The notes beneath the pieces are model-generated. The model saw nothing but the letters and a program-made list of their open reading frames with translations, was not told where the DNA came from and did no database searches. This document shows positions 27,270 to 35,175 of a stretch of 64,000 nt of DNA, one piece after another. Each line of letters starts with the position of its first letter. The first letter of the stretch is position 1. Both the position numbers and the translations under genes were made by a program. The DNA is from Acutalibacter sp. (lineage in GTDB: Bacteria; Bacillota; Clostridia; Oscillospirales; Acutalibacteraceae): contig JAFLRP010000107.1 of the NCBI GenBank assembly GCA_022511515.1, positions 17,587 through 81,586 on the forward strand, read 5' to 3'.

Positions 27270-29399
27270 GTGAACGAATTGGATAATAGGTTTTATAAAG
27301 TTGACTTACATGTGCATACCCCTGCTTCAAAGTGCTTTGAAGGGGATAAATCTGATAATGGATATTGGGAAATATTGAGAGGTGCGGTTAAGAATGAAGT
27401 CCGCGTTATTGCTATTACGGATCATAATACGTTGAAAGGCTATGAAAATTTGGTCAATTTGAGGGAGCAGACTAAAAATGAGTATGAGATTATTCAGAAG
27501 TATACTGTGACCGAAGAGGAAAAAAGAGAATTAAGGGAAAAAGTCGAGTTATTCGAAAAGATATACATATTATTGGGTGTTGAGATTACTCTTAACCCAG
27601 GGGTTCACATTATAGTTCTTTGCTCAGAAAATGAAAAAGCGGAATTGAATGAGTTGTTAGAGGAAATCGGTTATACATCTGAGCAGCGTGGCTCTGATTC
27701 GGATTTTTCTCCCAATGTGGATGTGAAAACATTTTTAGCTAATCCAAAATTGAATGGAAAAATTGTGTATGCGCCTCATGTGGATTCTAATAAAGGTATT
27801 TGGAATGATTTGAAAGGCAAATATAGAGAAGAAATCTTCAGTACGAATTGTATTAATGCCATAAGTTGCAATAATTCTTCACAATTGCTTAATATTAAGC
27901 AGTTAGTTGCATCGCAACCTGGTTATGTTCGCAAAAAGCCTTTCGCTTATATAAATGCTTCAGATGCACATCTTGGATCTAATGTAGGTTCTAAGTATTC
28001 GTTTTTTTCTTTAGCCGAGTTTTCGTTTGAGGAAGTAAAAAGAGCATTTGAGTCTCCAGAAGAGAAAATTAGCGATATAGAACGACCAGATTTTAAGAAT
28101 TTTGTAGACAGATGTGTAGAAAATAATAAATCAGTTTTTGTGAATGATGTCGAAGAATTGCCAAAATCAATTTGCGCTATATTGAATAGTGGGTATGGTT
28201 ATGTGTTTTTGGGCATCACAGAAAACAAGTTGTATAGCGGAGTGAGCATTACAGAAGACGGCCTGAGAAATGATATAAACAGTTCAATGGACCGACTCTC
28301 TACAGCTAGTCAAAGACCCGCAATGATTGATTGTGGTATAGTTACTGAAAAGTTGGGGAATGGGAAATTTGCTTTTGCAATTTCAGTTAAAGTTAATAGC
28401 CGCGAGTTATGGGTGTTAGATGATAAAGAAACATATATTTTGAGTGGCAATGGCGTTGTTAAATCCGCAACGATTAAGGATATAGAAGTAATAGTAAAAG
28501 AGAATGTTTTGAATGAATTGCGAGCTTTTAATAAAAGGAACGATGTAATTATAAAGAGTGCGATGAACAAGATGGCTCAAGTGGCTTCTCCAATTTCTAA
28601 GTATTATCTATTTGACAAATTAGCTTTAAGATCTATCCCGCTTGGAGAACTTTTTAGTATTCAATATGTATATAAAAATAGTTCGGACAGCATTAGCATG
28701 GATACGTTTAAAAAAATTAATGGGCAGGCTGTGGGAAATGTTTTTTACATCACCGGAAATAATCCAAGGTTAGACTATGCGTGTTTAAGGTATTCTTGCC
28801 CCAGATATGATAGCGCAGATGAAGATTATATTTCAAAATTGCAAAAGTTTCAGGGACCAGCAATAATTGTTTCTTCTAAGGGAGGATGTCATTTAGTTGA
28901 TACACCAGACGAATTCTTTCTTGATGTACGAGATAACGCGCTAATTTTGATGCCTAAAGAAGACTTAAGAAAACGGCAAGTGTCGTTGTACCATGCTATT
29001 GCTTGGTTAAAGTCCAGCTTTTTCATTTGGGCATGTCTCGAAAAGTTAGAAAACATCAATTTCTATAAAGCGGATATCTTTATGAAATCATTTTTTGCTG
29101 CTGACCGTGGATTTATTGAGAATAAAGACATTGAGTTGTTGGTATTGGATATTTTTGATAAAGAGAAGCAGTTTCTTATCGATACCAGCAATTTAGGTGA
29201 GGGCGATGCTGAAAATTATGCTGTGTTATGCGACCAACATAATCAGAGAATTGCAGAAATATCCCATCATATAGAGGATATTATTCGGAGCATCTATCAA
29301 ATTTCAGATGAAGAAATGAAATTGATCAATGATGATTTGCGTGCAGAAAGCATATATACCATTTCACCGTGCAATGAACAATCAGGTGAATCAGTATAA
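27270..29399 (+). CDS. PHP-domain multidomain protein, candidate defence nuclease
   Basis: A 709-residue protein with markedly AT-rich codon use. Residues 10-260 are a PHP phosphoesterase domain with its metal ligands apparently intact: HVH (14-16), TDHN (50-53), GVEI (Glu105), PHVD (about 171) and SDAH (about 232). Residues about 285-395 resemble an AlbA_2/Schlafen-type region (SGYGYVFLGI). Residues about 450-640 contain LYHAIAWLKSSFFIWACLE, reminiscent of target-recognition domains in N6-adenine methylases. Those last two calls are weak. The start may be GTG at 27270 or TTG at 27279, the latter better spaced from GAAAGGG. A small gene follows 66 nt later. Confidence 0.7.
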   Translation: MNELDNRFYKVDLHVHTPASKCFEGDKSDNGYWEILRGAVKNEVRVIAITDHNTLKGYENLVNLREQTKNEYEIIQKYTVTEEEKRELREKVELFEKIYILLGVEITLNPGVHIIVLCSENEKAELNELLEEIGYTSEQRGSDSDFSPNVDVKTFLANPKLNGKIVYAPHVDSNKGIWNDLKGKYREEIFSTNCINAISCNNSSQLLNIKQLVASQPGYVRKKPFAYINASDAHLGSNVGSKYSFFSLAEFSFEEVKRAFESPEEKISDIERPDFKNFVDRCVENNKSVFVNDVEELPKSICAILNSGYGYVFLGITENKLYSGVSITEDGLRNDINSSMDRLSTASQRPAMIDCGIVTEKLGNGKFAFAISVKVNSRELWVLDDKETYILSGNGVVKSATIKDIEVIVKENVLNELRAFNKRNDVIIKSAMNKMAQVASPISKYYLFDKLALRSIPLGELFSIQYVYKNSSDSISMDTFKKINGQAVGNVFYITGNNPRLDYACLRYSCPRYDSADEDYISKLQKFQGPAIIVSSKGGCHLVDTPDEFFLDVRDNALILMPKEDLRKRQVSLYHAIAWLKSSFFIWACLEKLENINFYKADIFMKSFFAADRGFIENKDIELLVLDIFDKEKQFLIDTSNLGEGDAENYAVLCDQHNQRIAEISHHIEDIIRSIYQISDEEMKLINDDLRAESIYTISPCNEQSGESV

Positions 29400-29465
29400 A
29401 AACATTTTAGGACTATCTGAAATCAAACGGAAATTAAGATTGTCGTGTTGTCCAGGAGGGATAGT

Positions 29466-29843
29466 ATGAAAAAGAGAGACTTTAAAAACGCGCTGTATGA
29501 TTTATTAGACCAAGATGTCGATATGCAGGACATATCTGATAAAATCAGTTTTGCAAAAGCATTGCTCATTGAATATCAAAAAAGTAATGAGAACCTTTTT
29601 GATACGTCGAATAAGGGACAACCGTGGACGGATGAGGAACTTGAGATTATCCTATCTGAGGCACCCACAAAAGAAAACTGCGCCCGCTTTGCGAGGTTGT
29701 TCAAGCGTGGCTATGGGAGCATAGAACAGATATATCGTTGGGCGGCAACTTCTTCAAATGAAATTGAGGACAAGGGGCGTACGCAGGATGCTTTTATTCA
29801 GCAAATAAAGCGTGCTGTTAAAAAGATAGGTTTCCGCGCATAG
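29466..29843 (+). CDS. Small SANT/Myb-like partner protein
   Basis: A 125-residue protein. The N-terminal 45 residues are helical and acidic. Residues about 55-100 (PWTDEELEIILSEAPTKEN, then FARLFKRGYGSIEQIYRWA) look like a SANT/Myb-type three-helix unit with its conserved tryptophan. The C-terminus is basic. CAGGAGGG lies 5 nt before the start. It follows the PHP gene by 66 nt on the same strand with the same AT-rich composition, so co-transcription is likely. It may bind DNA or the PHP protein; neither is shown. Confidence 0.6.
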   Translation: MKKRDFKNALYDLLDQDVDMQDISDKISFAKALLIEYQKSNENLFDTSNKGQPWTDEELEIILSEAPTKENCARFARLFKRGYGSIEQIYRWAATSSNEIEDKGRTQDAFIQQIKRAVKKIGFRA

Positions 29844-30033
29844 CGCAACGACTCTTGTGATCAACGGCGATAACAATATGATAACAAGAGGGCATATGGG
29901 CTGTATAATATGGATAATTCAAATAATCAAAAGACACACAGATACGGCAGATAATAATTCCTAAACGGAATTGTTTAATCTTTGTCGAGTGGGAATAACG
30001 CCCCAAATATCAGTGGTTTTGGGGGATGATTCT

Positions 30034-30555
30034 GTGATTAACAGGATACTCAACCGGATTGTAGTTGCTCTGTTGTTTGCGGCATTGTTATTGCTGAGTG
30101 GGTGCAATTCACAAGATTATTCAAAGGATTTTTCTGATATTATTCCTTTGAACTTCAGCGCTACTGCAGACGTTGTTGAGCAATTTGAAAATGCGGCTTT
30201 TGGAAATTCTGATTGCCGAATCATATCGGGAGAAATTGGCGGCGAGTGCCGCGTGGGATATGAGCAATGTGAATCATCTGATGAAAAGGTGTACTCCAGA
30301 CATTACTACTCTTTTGACGAATCAGGGACACTTGTGTCGATCGACTTTCGTTCGCTTGTGGGAACAAAAGATTCCAGCACAAAATGTGTACACTGGGAAC
30401 AGTATGTTGATGTGATAGAAAAGGCTTTTGGAAAATGGGACTACGTTGACAAGTCAGGGCGTTGTGAACTATATGGCAGTATTGACGGCATCCCGTGCAA
30501 AATTCTGTATTACCCGCATTTAAGTGTCAGTTTCTACAATGTAACAAACGAATGA
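30034..30555 (+). CDS. Putative lipoprotein of unknown function
   Basis: A 173-residue protein starting at GTG 30034. It has a basic N-terminus (NRILNRIV), a hydrophobic core and a lipobox LLSGC, so it should be cleaved and lipid-anchored on the outer face of the membrane. The mature part is acidic, with no motif I recognise. GGGGGA lies about 8 nt upstream. It is the last gene of the AT-rich island; the preceding 190-nt gap has only weak promoter-like sequence. A bidirectional terminator follows at 30584. Confidence 0.65.
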   Translation: MINRILNRIVVALLFAALLLLSGCNSQDYSKDFSDIIPLNFSATADVVEQFENAAFGNSDCRIISGEIGGECRVGYEQCESSDEKVYSRHYYSFDESGTLVSIDFRSLVGTKDSSTKCVHWEQYVDVIEKAFGKWDYVDKSGRCELYGSIDGIPCKILYYPHLSVSFYNVTNE

Positions 30556-30583
30556 AGTTCTTGTGTACACCCCCCATAACATT

Positions 30584-30614
30584 AAACCCCGGCGCTTTCG
30601 CACCGGGGTCTTTT
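30584..30614. terminator. Terminator between the island and the cotJ operon
   Basis: CCCCGG (30587-30592) and CCGGGG (30603-30608) form a stem with TCTTTT after it on the plus strand and TTTAAT after it on the minus strand. It can terminate both converging units. Confidence 0.75.
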
Positions 30615-30636
30615 GCTTTGCGTGGGGTTGGCCCGA

Positions 30637-31236
30637 TTACTTCTTGTCAAAAGACGGATTGAACGCGTAAAAATTCTTGGAGTCCAGCTTGTCGGTGAGG
30701 ATGCGCAGACCCTCGCCGAAGCGCTGGAAGTGCACGATTTCTCTGGCGCGCAGGAATTTGATGGGCTCCCGCACGTCGGGGTCGTCGGCAAAGCGCAGAA
30801 TGTTGTCGTAGCTCATTCTGGCCTTTTGCTCGGCGCTCAAATCCTCGTGGAGGTCGGCGATGGTGTCGCCGGTGACGGCGAAGGTGGACGCGGAGAAGGG
30901 CACGCCGGAGGCCGCGATGGGGTACACGCCGGTGGTGTGATCCACGAAATAGGTGTCAAATCCGGCTTCCTTGATCTGCTCGGGGGTCAGGTTCCGGGTG
31001 AGCTGATACACGATGGTGCCCACCATTTCCAAATGACCAAGTTCCTCGGTGCCGATGTCGGTCAAAATGGCCCGCAGCTCGGGGTAGGGCATGGCGTACC
31101 GCTGGCTCAAATACCGCAGAGACGCGCCAATTTCCCCATGAGGACCGCCGTATTGGGTGATGATCATTTTCGCCAGTTGGGGATTGGAATTTTTGATTTT
31201 TACAGGGTGCTGCAAACGCTTTTCATATACAAACAT
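30637..31236 (-). CDS. cotJC: Spore coat protein CotJC (manganese-catalase family)
   Basis: A 199-residue ferritin-like, manganese-catalase-family protein of the inner spore coat. It has YGGPHGEIGASLRYLSQRY, the metal-ligand segment DIGTEELGHLEMVG, and REIVHFQRFGE near the end. Third gene of the cotJABC operon, with start and stop directly abutting cotJB. It indicates that the organism, or a recent ancestor, makes endospores. Expression is expected to be sporulation-specific in the mother cell, although I did not identify a SigE-type promoter. Confidence 0.94.
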   Translation of the reverse strand: MFVYEKRLQHPVKIKNSNPQLAKMIITQYGGPHGEIGASLRYLSQRYAMPYPELRAILTDIGTEELGHLEMVGTIVYQLTRNLTPEQIKEAGFDTYFVDHTTGVYPIAASGVPFSASTFAVTGDTIADLHEDLSAEQKARMSYDNILRFADDPDVREPIKFLRAREIVHFQRFGEGLRILTDKLDSKNFYAFNPSFDKK

Positions 31237-31488
31237 TTAATTTGCCTCCTTTTCCCAGGGCCAGGGATCGCTGATCCATGCCCAGCGGCTGGTGTTTTGG
31301 GTGGTCTCGCCGATGGGGCCGTACTTTTCCTCAAACTCCTTGCGAAGCTTTTCCGCGCGCATGCGGTACTCCTCCAGCTTTGCGGCAGCCTCGTTGTTGT
31401 TGGGGTGGGTGTCCAAAAACAGATGGAGCTCCCAGGCGGCGAATTCTACCGCGTAAATTCTGCGGCGCAGTGCGTCTTTTTCACTCAT
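31237..31488 (-). CDS. cotJB: Spore coat protein CotJB
   Basis: An 83-residue protein of the CotJB family. It begins SEKDALRRRIYAVEFAAWEL, continues with HLFLDTHPNNNEAAAKL, and has a tryptophan-rich C-terminus (RWAWISDPWPWE). It is associated with CotJA and CotJC in spore coat assembly. Its first codons overlap the end of cotJA by 4 nt and its stop abuts the cotJC start, showing tight translational coupling. Confidence 0.92.
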   Translation of the reverse strand: MSEKDALRRRIYAVEFAAWELHLFLDTHPNNNEAAAKLEEYRMRAEKLRKEFEEKYGPIGETTQNTSRWAWISDPWPWEKEAN

Positions 31489-31688
31489 CTGGGCTCCCTC
31501 CTTCCGCCGTAAAAGGGCTTATCCAATACGGGGAACAGCGTTCCCGCTTCCAGCGCCCGCTCCGCGCTGTGAAGCTCCCGGCTCCATTGCTGGAAGGGCA
31601 CATAAGCCATGGCGGGAACCGGATCGGGCGGCAGGGGACTGAGATCGTTTTGCAGATCGCAGCTCATGCCGGTGATTTCTTCAAACAA
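31485..31688 (-). CDS. cotJA: Spore coat-associated protein CotJA
   Basis: A short protein, 67 residues from TTG 31688 or 60 from ATG 31667, with the CotJA core PVPAMAYVPFQQW followed by LFPVLDKPFYGGR. It is the first gene of cotJABC. The reading frame stays open up to 31862 but crosses the terminator of the upstream gene, so a long version is unlikely. AAAGAGGG lies 7 nt before the TTG, which makes that the better-supported start. CotJA is needed for CotJC deposition in Bacillus. Confidence 0.82.
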   Translation of the reverse strand: MFEEITGMSCDLQNDLSPLPPDPVPAMAYVPFQQWSRELHSAERALEAGTLFPVLDKPFYGGRREPR

Positions 31689-31803
31689 GGGGATTCCCTC
31701 TTTCCTTACTGTAAATTTTTGGGGAGCTTGCCCGAGGGCAAGTCTTGTCCTGATAACAGGGTATGCCTGAAGAAAAAAGTTGTGCAGGCTGTCCGTTTTG
31801 CCG

Positions 31804-31838
31804 CAAAAAAACGCCGATCCGAAGATCGGCGGCCTTTT
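31804..31838 (-). terminator. Rho-independent terminator of the 31863-32762 gene
   Basis: On the minus strand GCCGATC pairs with GATCGGC (31813-31830) around the stable tetraloop TTCG, followed by GTTTTTTT. Confidence 0.9.
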
Positions 31839-31862
31839 GACAGTTATTTTTGCGGAGAACAA

Positions 31863-32762
31863 CTATAAAAGCAGGTCAAATTTTTTGGTATCAGCCCACA
31901 TTCCGTTTTCAAAGACAACGCAATATAAATAAGCGTCCGAAGAAAGATATGCAGATACGGAAATCTGTTTTCCAAAGTCAAATTGATAAAAGGGCTTTAT
32001 AAAATCAGATCTCTTTGAACCGGGGTGGGAGGGGAAAAGAATTTTACTTTCTTCCGCTATGTCAAGATTTTTTGTCCAGATACAATGACGTGCGGAATCA
32101 AATTCCGCTCCGGCGCTCTGGCTGACATCGCGCTGATCTGTTGGCAGCACAACCACAAATCTGCCCTCTACTTGATAGACTGCGAGCTTTCCGAAAGTCT
32201 GGGTCGGCTCTTGCGGATGCCGGCCGCTTGCGGCCACCCGTATGACGAACTCCTCGCGGTATTGCTCATAAAAAGAGTTCACTTCTTTCTCGGTGCGGCC
32301 AAAGGCGTAAAGCAGTTCCCGGGGGGAATTTGCCTCGCAAGCGGGATTGCAGGAAATGTAGTCCTCTATCCGATGCACTGTAGTGATAGGGGAATAGTGG
32401 GGGTCATCGGGGTCGTTATTCAACACATTTTGAAACAGCTCCAACGTGTCTTTGAGAAAATAGGAAAGGATTTTCTCAAAGGCAGAACCTTGCGGTAAAT
32501 TCACGTATTCCTCAGTGCCCTGACTTGCTTCATATCTCTGGAAAAAGAAATCGATCTCTTCCGGATCATAGCCGCCCCTTACTAAAAAATTCCGCACACT
32601 ACTGTCTTTTTCACCGCGATAAGCCAAATACGTTTGGAACCGGTCGCAGACTTCCCAATAGGGGCAGAGGGCGCTGCCGGTTTCCCGGTCGTCGCTGACA
32701 AGGTCAAACAGCCATGTGGTTTGATCGAAAAAACGCGATACGATCCGTTCTTTTTCATTCAT
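31863..32762 (-). CDS. Conserved-looking protein of unknown function
   Basis: A 299-residue soluble protein, acidic and rich in aromatic residues, with no signal peptide or membrane segment. I do not recognise a domain. The N-terminal half is helical (RIVSRFFDQTTWLFDLV, ILSYFLKDTLELFQN). The C-terminal half looks like beta strands (LAVYQVEGRFVVVLPTD, ISVSAYLSSDAYLYCVV). It stands alone between the cotJ operon and the metG unit with its own terminator. AGGAG lies about 12 nt before the start. Its position next to spore genes is not evidence for a spore role. Confidence 0.65.
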   Translation of the reverse strand: MNEKERIVSRFFDQTTWLFDLVSDDRETGSALCPYWEVCDRFQTYLAYRGEKDSSVRNFLVRGGYDPEEIDFFFQRYEASQGTEEYVNLPQGSAFEKILSYFLKDTLELFQNVLNNDPDDPHYSPITTVHRIEDYISCNPACEANSPRELLYAFGRTEKEVNSFYEQYREEFVIRVAASGRHPQEPTQTFGKLAVYQVEGRFVVVLPTDQRDVSQSAGAEFDSARHCIWTKNLDIAEESKILFPSHPGSKRSDFIKPFYQFDFGKQISVSAYLSSDAYLYCVVFENGMWADTKKFDLLL

Positions 32763-32838
32763 ACTACTTCTTTTCTCCTGCTGATTTCCTCCTCATTTTA
32801 CCACCCTTTCCGACCCTTGTCCACATTTCCGGATTTCC

Positions 32839-32867
32839 TTTACAAATCAGGAAAGAAGTGCTAAAAT
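32839..32867 (+). promoter_or_regulatory. Promoter for the miniprotein and metG
   Basis: TTTACA (32839-32844) and TAAAAT (32862-32867) with a 17-nt spacer. No T-box leader, which many Firmicute synthetase genes carry, is recognisable between it and metG. Confidence 0.6.
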
Positions 32868-32933
32868 ATATGGGCATTCCGATTCAAAGGTTAAAAAACT
32901 GCCAATCTTTTTGGAGAGGGAAGGTGTTTCGCC

Positions 32934-33041
32934 ATGAAGGGCTACAATCCCAATCGTAGGGCATTGGTCATTCGCATTGTCGCCGGGCTTCTGGCGCTTT
33001 TGATGATCGCCAGCGTGTTTTCTGCGTTGATTTTTAAGTGA
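32934..33041 (+). CDS. 35-residue single-pass membrane miniprotein
   Basis: An uninterrupted frame from ATG to TGA encoding a basic head (KGYNPNRRALVIR) and one membrane helix (about residues 12-33). GAGAGGGAAGG lies about 10 nt upstream. Codon use matches the neighbouring core genes. It is the right size and shape for the Prli42-like or other short membrane proteins often missed by annotation, but the resemblance is general rather than sequence-based. It sits 35 nt before metG, probably in the same transcript. Confidence 0.6.
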   Translation: MKGYNPNRRALVIRIVAGLLALLMIASVFSALIFK

Positions 33042-33076
33042 TTTGATTATTGATAAAGGAGAGTAAAATTGATACT

Positions 33077-35035
33077 ATGAACAACAAAGGAAAATATTAT
33101 TTGACTACAGCCATTGCCTACACCTCGGGCAAACCCCATATCGGCAATGTGTACGAGATCGTGCTGGCAGACGCCATCGCCCGGTTTAAGCGGATGGAGG
33201 GCTTTGAGGTGTGGCTCCAGACCGGCACCGACGAGCATGGGCAGAAAAACGAATTGAAAGCGGAAGCCGAGGGCATCACGCCCAAGGAATTTGTGGACCG
33301 CATTGCCGGGATCATCAAGGGACAGTTCGACCTGATGAACGTGTCCTACGATCACTTTATCCGCACCACTGACGACTATCACGAAAAGGAAGTCCAGAAG
33401 ATTTTCAAGAAGCTCTACGATCAGGGCGACATCTACAAGAGTGCCTACGAAGGACTTTACTGCACCGACTGCGAATCTTTCTTCACGGAGAGCCAGCTCA
33501 TTGACGGCAAGTGCCCGGACTGCGGCAGAGAGGTACACCCCGCCAAGGAAGAAGCCTACTTCTTCAAAATGAGCAAGTACGCTCAGCGGCTCATCGACCA
33601 CATCAACGAGCACCCGGAGTTCATCCAGCCTGTATCGAGAAAAAATGAGATGATGAACAATTTCCTGCTGCCCGGCTTGCAGGATCTGTGCGTGTCCCGT
33701 TCTTCTTTCAAGTGGGGCATTCCGGTGGAATTCGACCCCAAGCACGTGGTGTACGTTTGGCTGGACGCTTTGACCAACTACATCACCGGCATCGGCTACC
33801 ACTGCGACGGGGACAGCACCGAGCAGTTCCACAAGGAATGGCCTGCTGATCTGCATTTGATCGGCAAGGACATCGTGCGTTTCCACACCATCTATTGGCC
33901 CATCTTCCTGATGGCGCTGGATTTGCCGTTGCCCAAGCAGGTGTTCGGCCATCCGTGGCTTCTGATGAACGGCGGCAAGATGAGCAAGTCCAAGGGCAAT
34001 ACCATCTATGCCGACGATTTGGTGGACATTTTCGGCGTGGATTCCGTGCGGTATTTCGTGCTCCACGAAATGCCCTACGAAAATGACGGCAATCTCACCT
34101 GGGAGCTGGTGACCGAGCGGAACAATTCCGATCTGGCCAACATTTTGGGCAATCTGGTGAACCGCACCATTTCCATGAGCAACAAGTATTTCGGCGGCAC
34201 CGTAAAAAATTCCGGCGTGACCGAGCCCGTGGATGACGACCTGAAAGCCGTTGTCGCCGCCTGTCGGGACAAGGTCGCCGCTAAAATGGCGGACCTGCGG
34301 GTGGCGGACGCCATGACGGAGATCATGAATCTCTTCAAGCGCTGCAACAAGTATATCGACGAGACCATGCCCTGGACGCTGGCAAAGAGTGAAGAAAGCC
34401 TGCCCCGGCTGGAGACCGTGCTCTATAATCTGGTGGATTCCATCTGCGTGGGCGCTTCCCTGATGCAGCCGTTCCTGCCCGGCACCTGCGACAATATTTT
34501 CCGCCAGTTGAACACCCAGCCCAGAGAGTGGGACGAGCTCTCTAAGACCGGCCTGTACCCCAGTGGGAACAAGGTGACGGAGCAGCCGGAGATCCTGTTC
34601 GCCAGACTGGACGAGGACGAGGTCATCGCAAAGGCCGAAGAAAAGCGGCTGGCTGCCATGCCCGTACCGGAGCTGGAGGTAGAGCCCCAGCTCGAGGAAA
34701 AAGTGGATTTCGACACCTTCTGCAAGTCCGATTTCCGAGTGGTGAAGGTCAAGGCCTGTGAAGCTGTGAAAAAGAGTGACAAGCTGCTTCGCTTTACACT
34801 AGATGACGGTACCGGCACGGACCGGCAGATTTTATCCGGCATCCACAAGTGGTACGAGCCGGAGGATCTGGTGGGCAAGACGCTGGTGGCCATCGTCAAT
34901 CTTCCGCCCCGGAAGATGATGGGGCTGGAAAGCTGCGGCATGCTGATCTCCGCCGTCCACAAGGAAAAGGGCGAGGAAGTTCTGCATTTGATCATGGTGG
35001 ACGACAACATCCCCGCAGGAGCAAAACTCTGCTAG
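33077..35035 (+). CDS. metG: Methionyl-tRNA synthetase
   Basis: A 652-residue class I synthetase charging tRNA-Met. The HIGH-type motif is GKPHIGN and the KMSKS motif is GKMSKSKGNT. A zinc knuckle has CTDCESFF and CPDCGREV. The C-terminal ~100 residues form a Trbp111-like tRNA-binding domain (SDFRVVKVKACEAVKKSDKL). The ATG at 33077 follows AAAGGAGAG by about 12 nt. The TAG stop is immediately followed by, and overlaps, the first hairpin of a modular element leading to tatD. Confidence 0.96.
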   Translation: MNNKGKYYLTTAIAYTSGKPHIGNVYEIVLADAIARFKRMEGFEVWLQTGTDEHGQKNELKAEAEGITPKEFVDRIAGIIKGQFDLMNVSYDHFIRTTDDYHEKEVQKIFKKLYDQGDIYKSAYEGLYCTDCESFFTESQLIDGKCPDCGREVHPAKEEAYFFKMSKYAQRLIDHINEHPEFIQPVSRKNEMMNNFLLPGLQDLCVSRSSFKWGIPVEFDPKHVVYVWLDALTNYITGIGYHCDGDSTEQFHKEWPADLHLIGKDIVRFHTIYWPIFLMALDLPLPKQVFGHPWLLMNGGKMSKSKGNTIYADDLVDIFGVDSVRYFVLHEMPYENDGNLTWELVTERNNSDLANILGNLVNRTISMSNKYFGGTVKNSGVTEPVDDDLKAVVAACRDKVAAKMADLRVADAMTEIMNLFKRCNKYIDETMPWTLAKSEESLPRLETVLYNLVDSICVGASLMQPFLPGTCDNIFRQLNTQPREWDELSKTGLYPSGNKVTEQPEILFARLDEDEVIAKAEEKRLAAMPVPELEVEPQLEEKVDFDTFCKSDFRVVKVKACEAVKKSDKLLRFTLDDGTGTDRQILSGIHKWYEPEDLVGKTLVAIVNLPPRKMMGLESCGMLISAVHKEKGEEVLHLIMVDDNIPAGAKLC

Positions 35036-35164
35036 AGTTTGAAAATGAATTTTCAAACTCCCGGTTTTGCGGCTTTTGCCGCCGTATATGATGGCGGCAA
35101 TTTTGCTTCGCAAAACCAGCCGCAATTCCCGAAGAAGAGGACGGCTTTCACTGACATGAAAGCC
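35035..35164 (+). repeat. Modular stop-to-start multi-hairpin element, copy 4
   Basis: GAGTTTGAAAAT (35035-35046) pairs with ATTTTCAAACTC (35049-35060); its first G is the last base of the metG stop. TTTTGCG (35065-35071) pairs with CGCAAAA (35109-35115), enclosing TGCCGCC (35077-35083) with GGCGGCA (35093-35099), a compensatory change from TGTCGCC/GGCGACA in copy 3. After CAATTCCCGAAGAAGAGGA, GGCTTTCA (35143-35150) pairs with TGAAAGCC (35157-35164). The two middle modules of copies 1 and 3 are missing. Confidence 0.88.
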
Positions 35165-35175
35165 ATGGATTAAAA

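Noticed and set aside
31689..31862. Long form of CotJA
   Set aside because: The extension crosses the rho-independent terminator of the upstream gene and has no similarity to the CotJA family.
32870..33076. T-box leader before metG
   Set aside because: No T-box sequence or specifier-loop structure; the region instead encodes a miniprotein.
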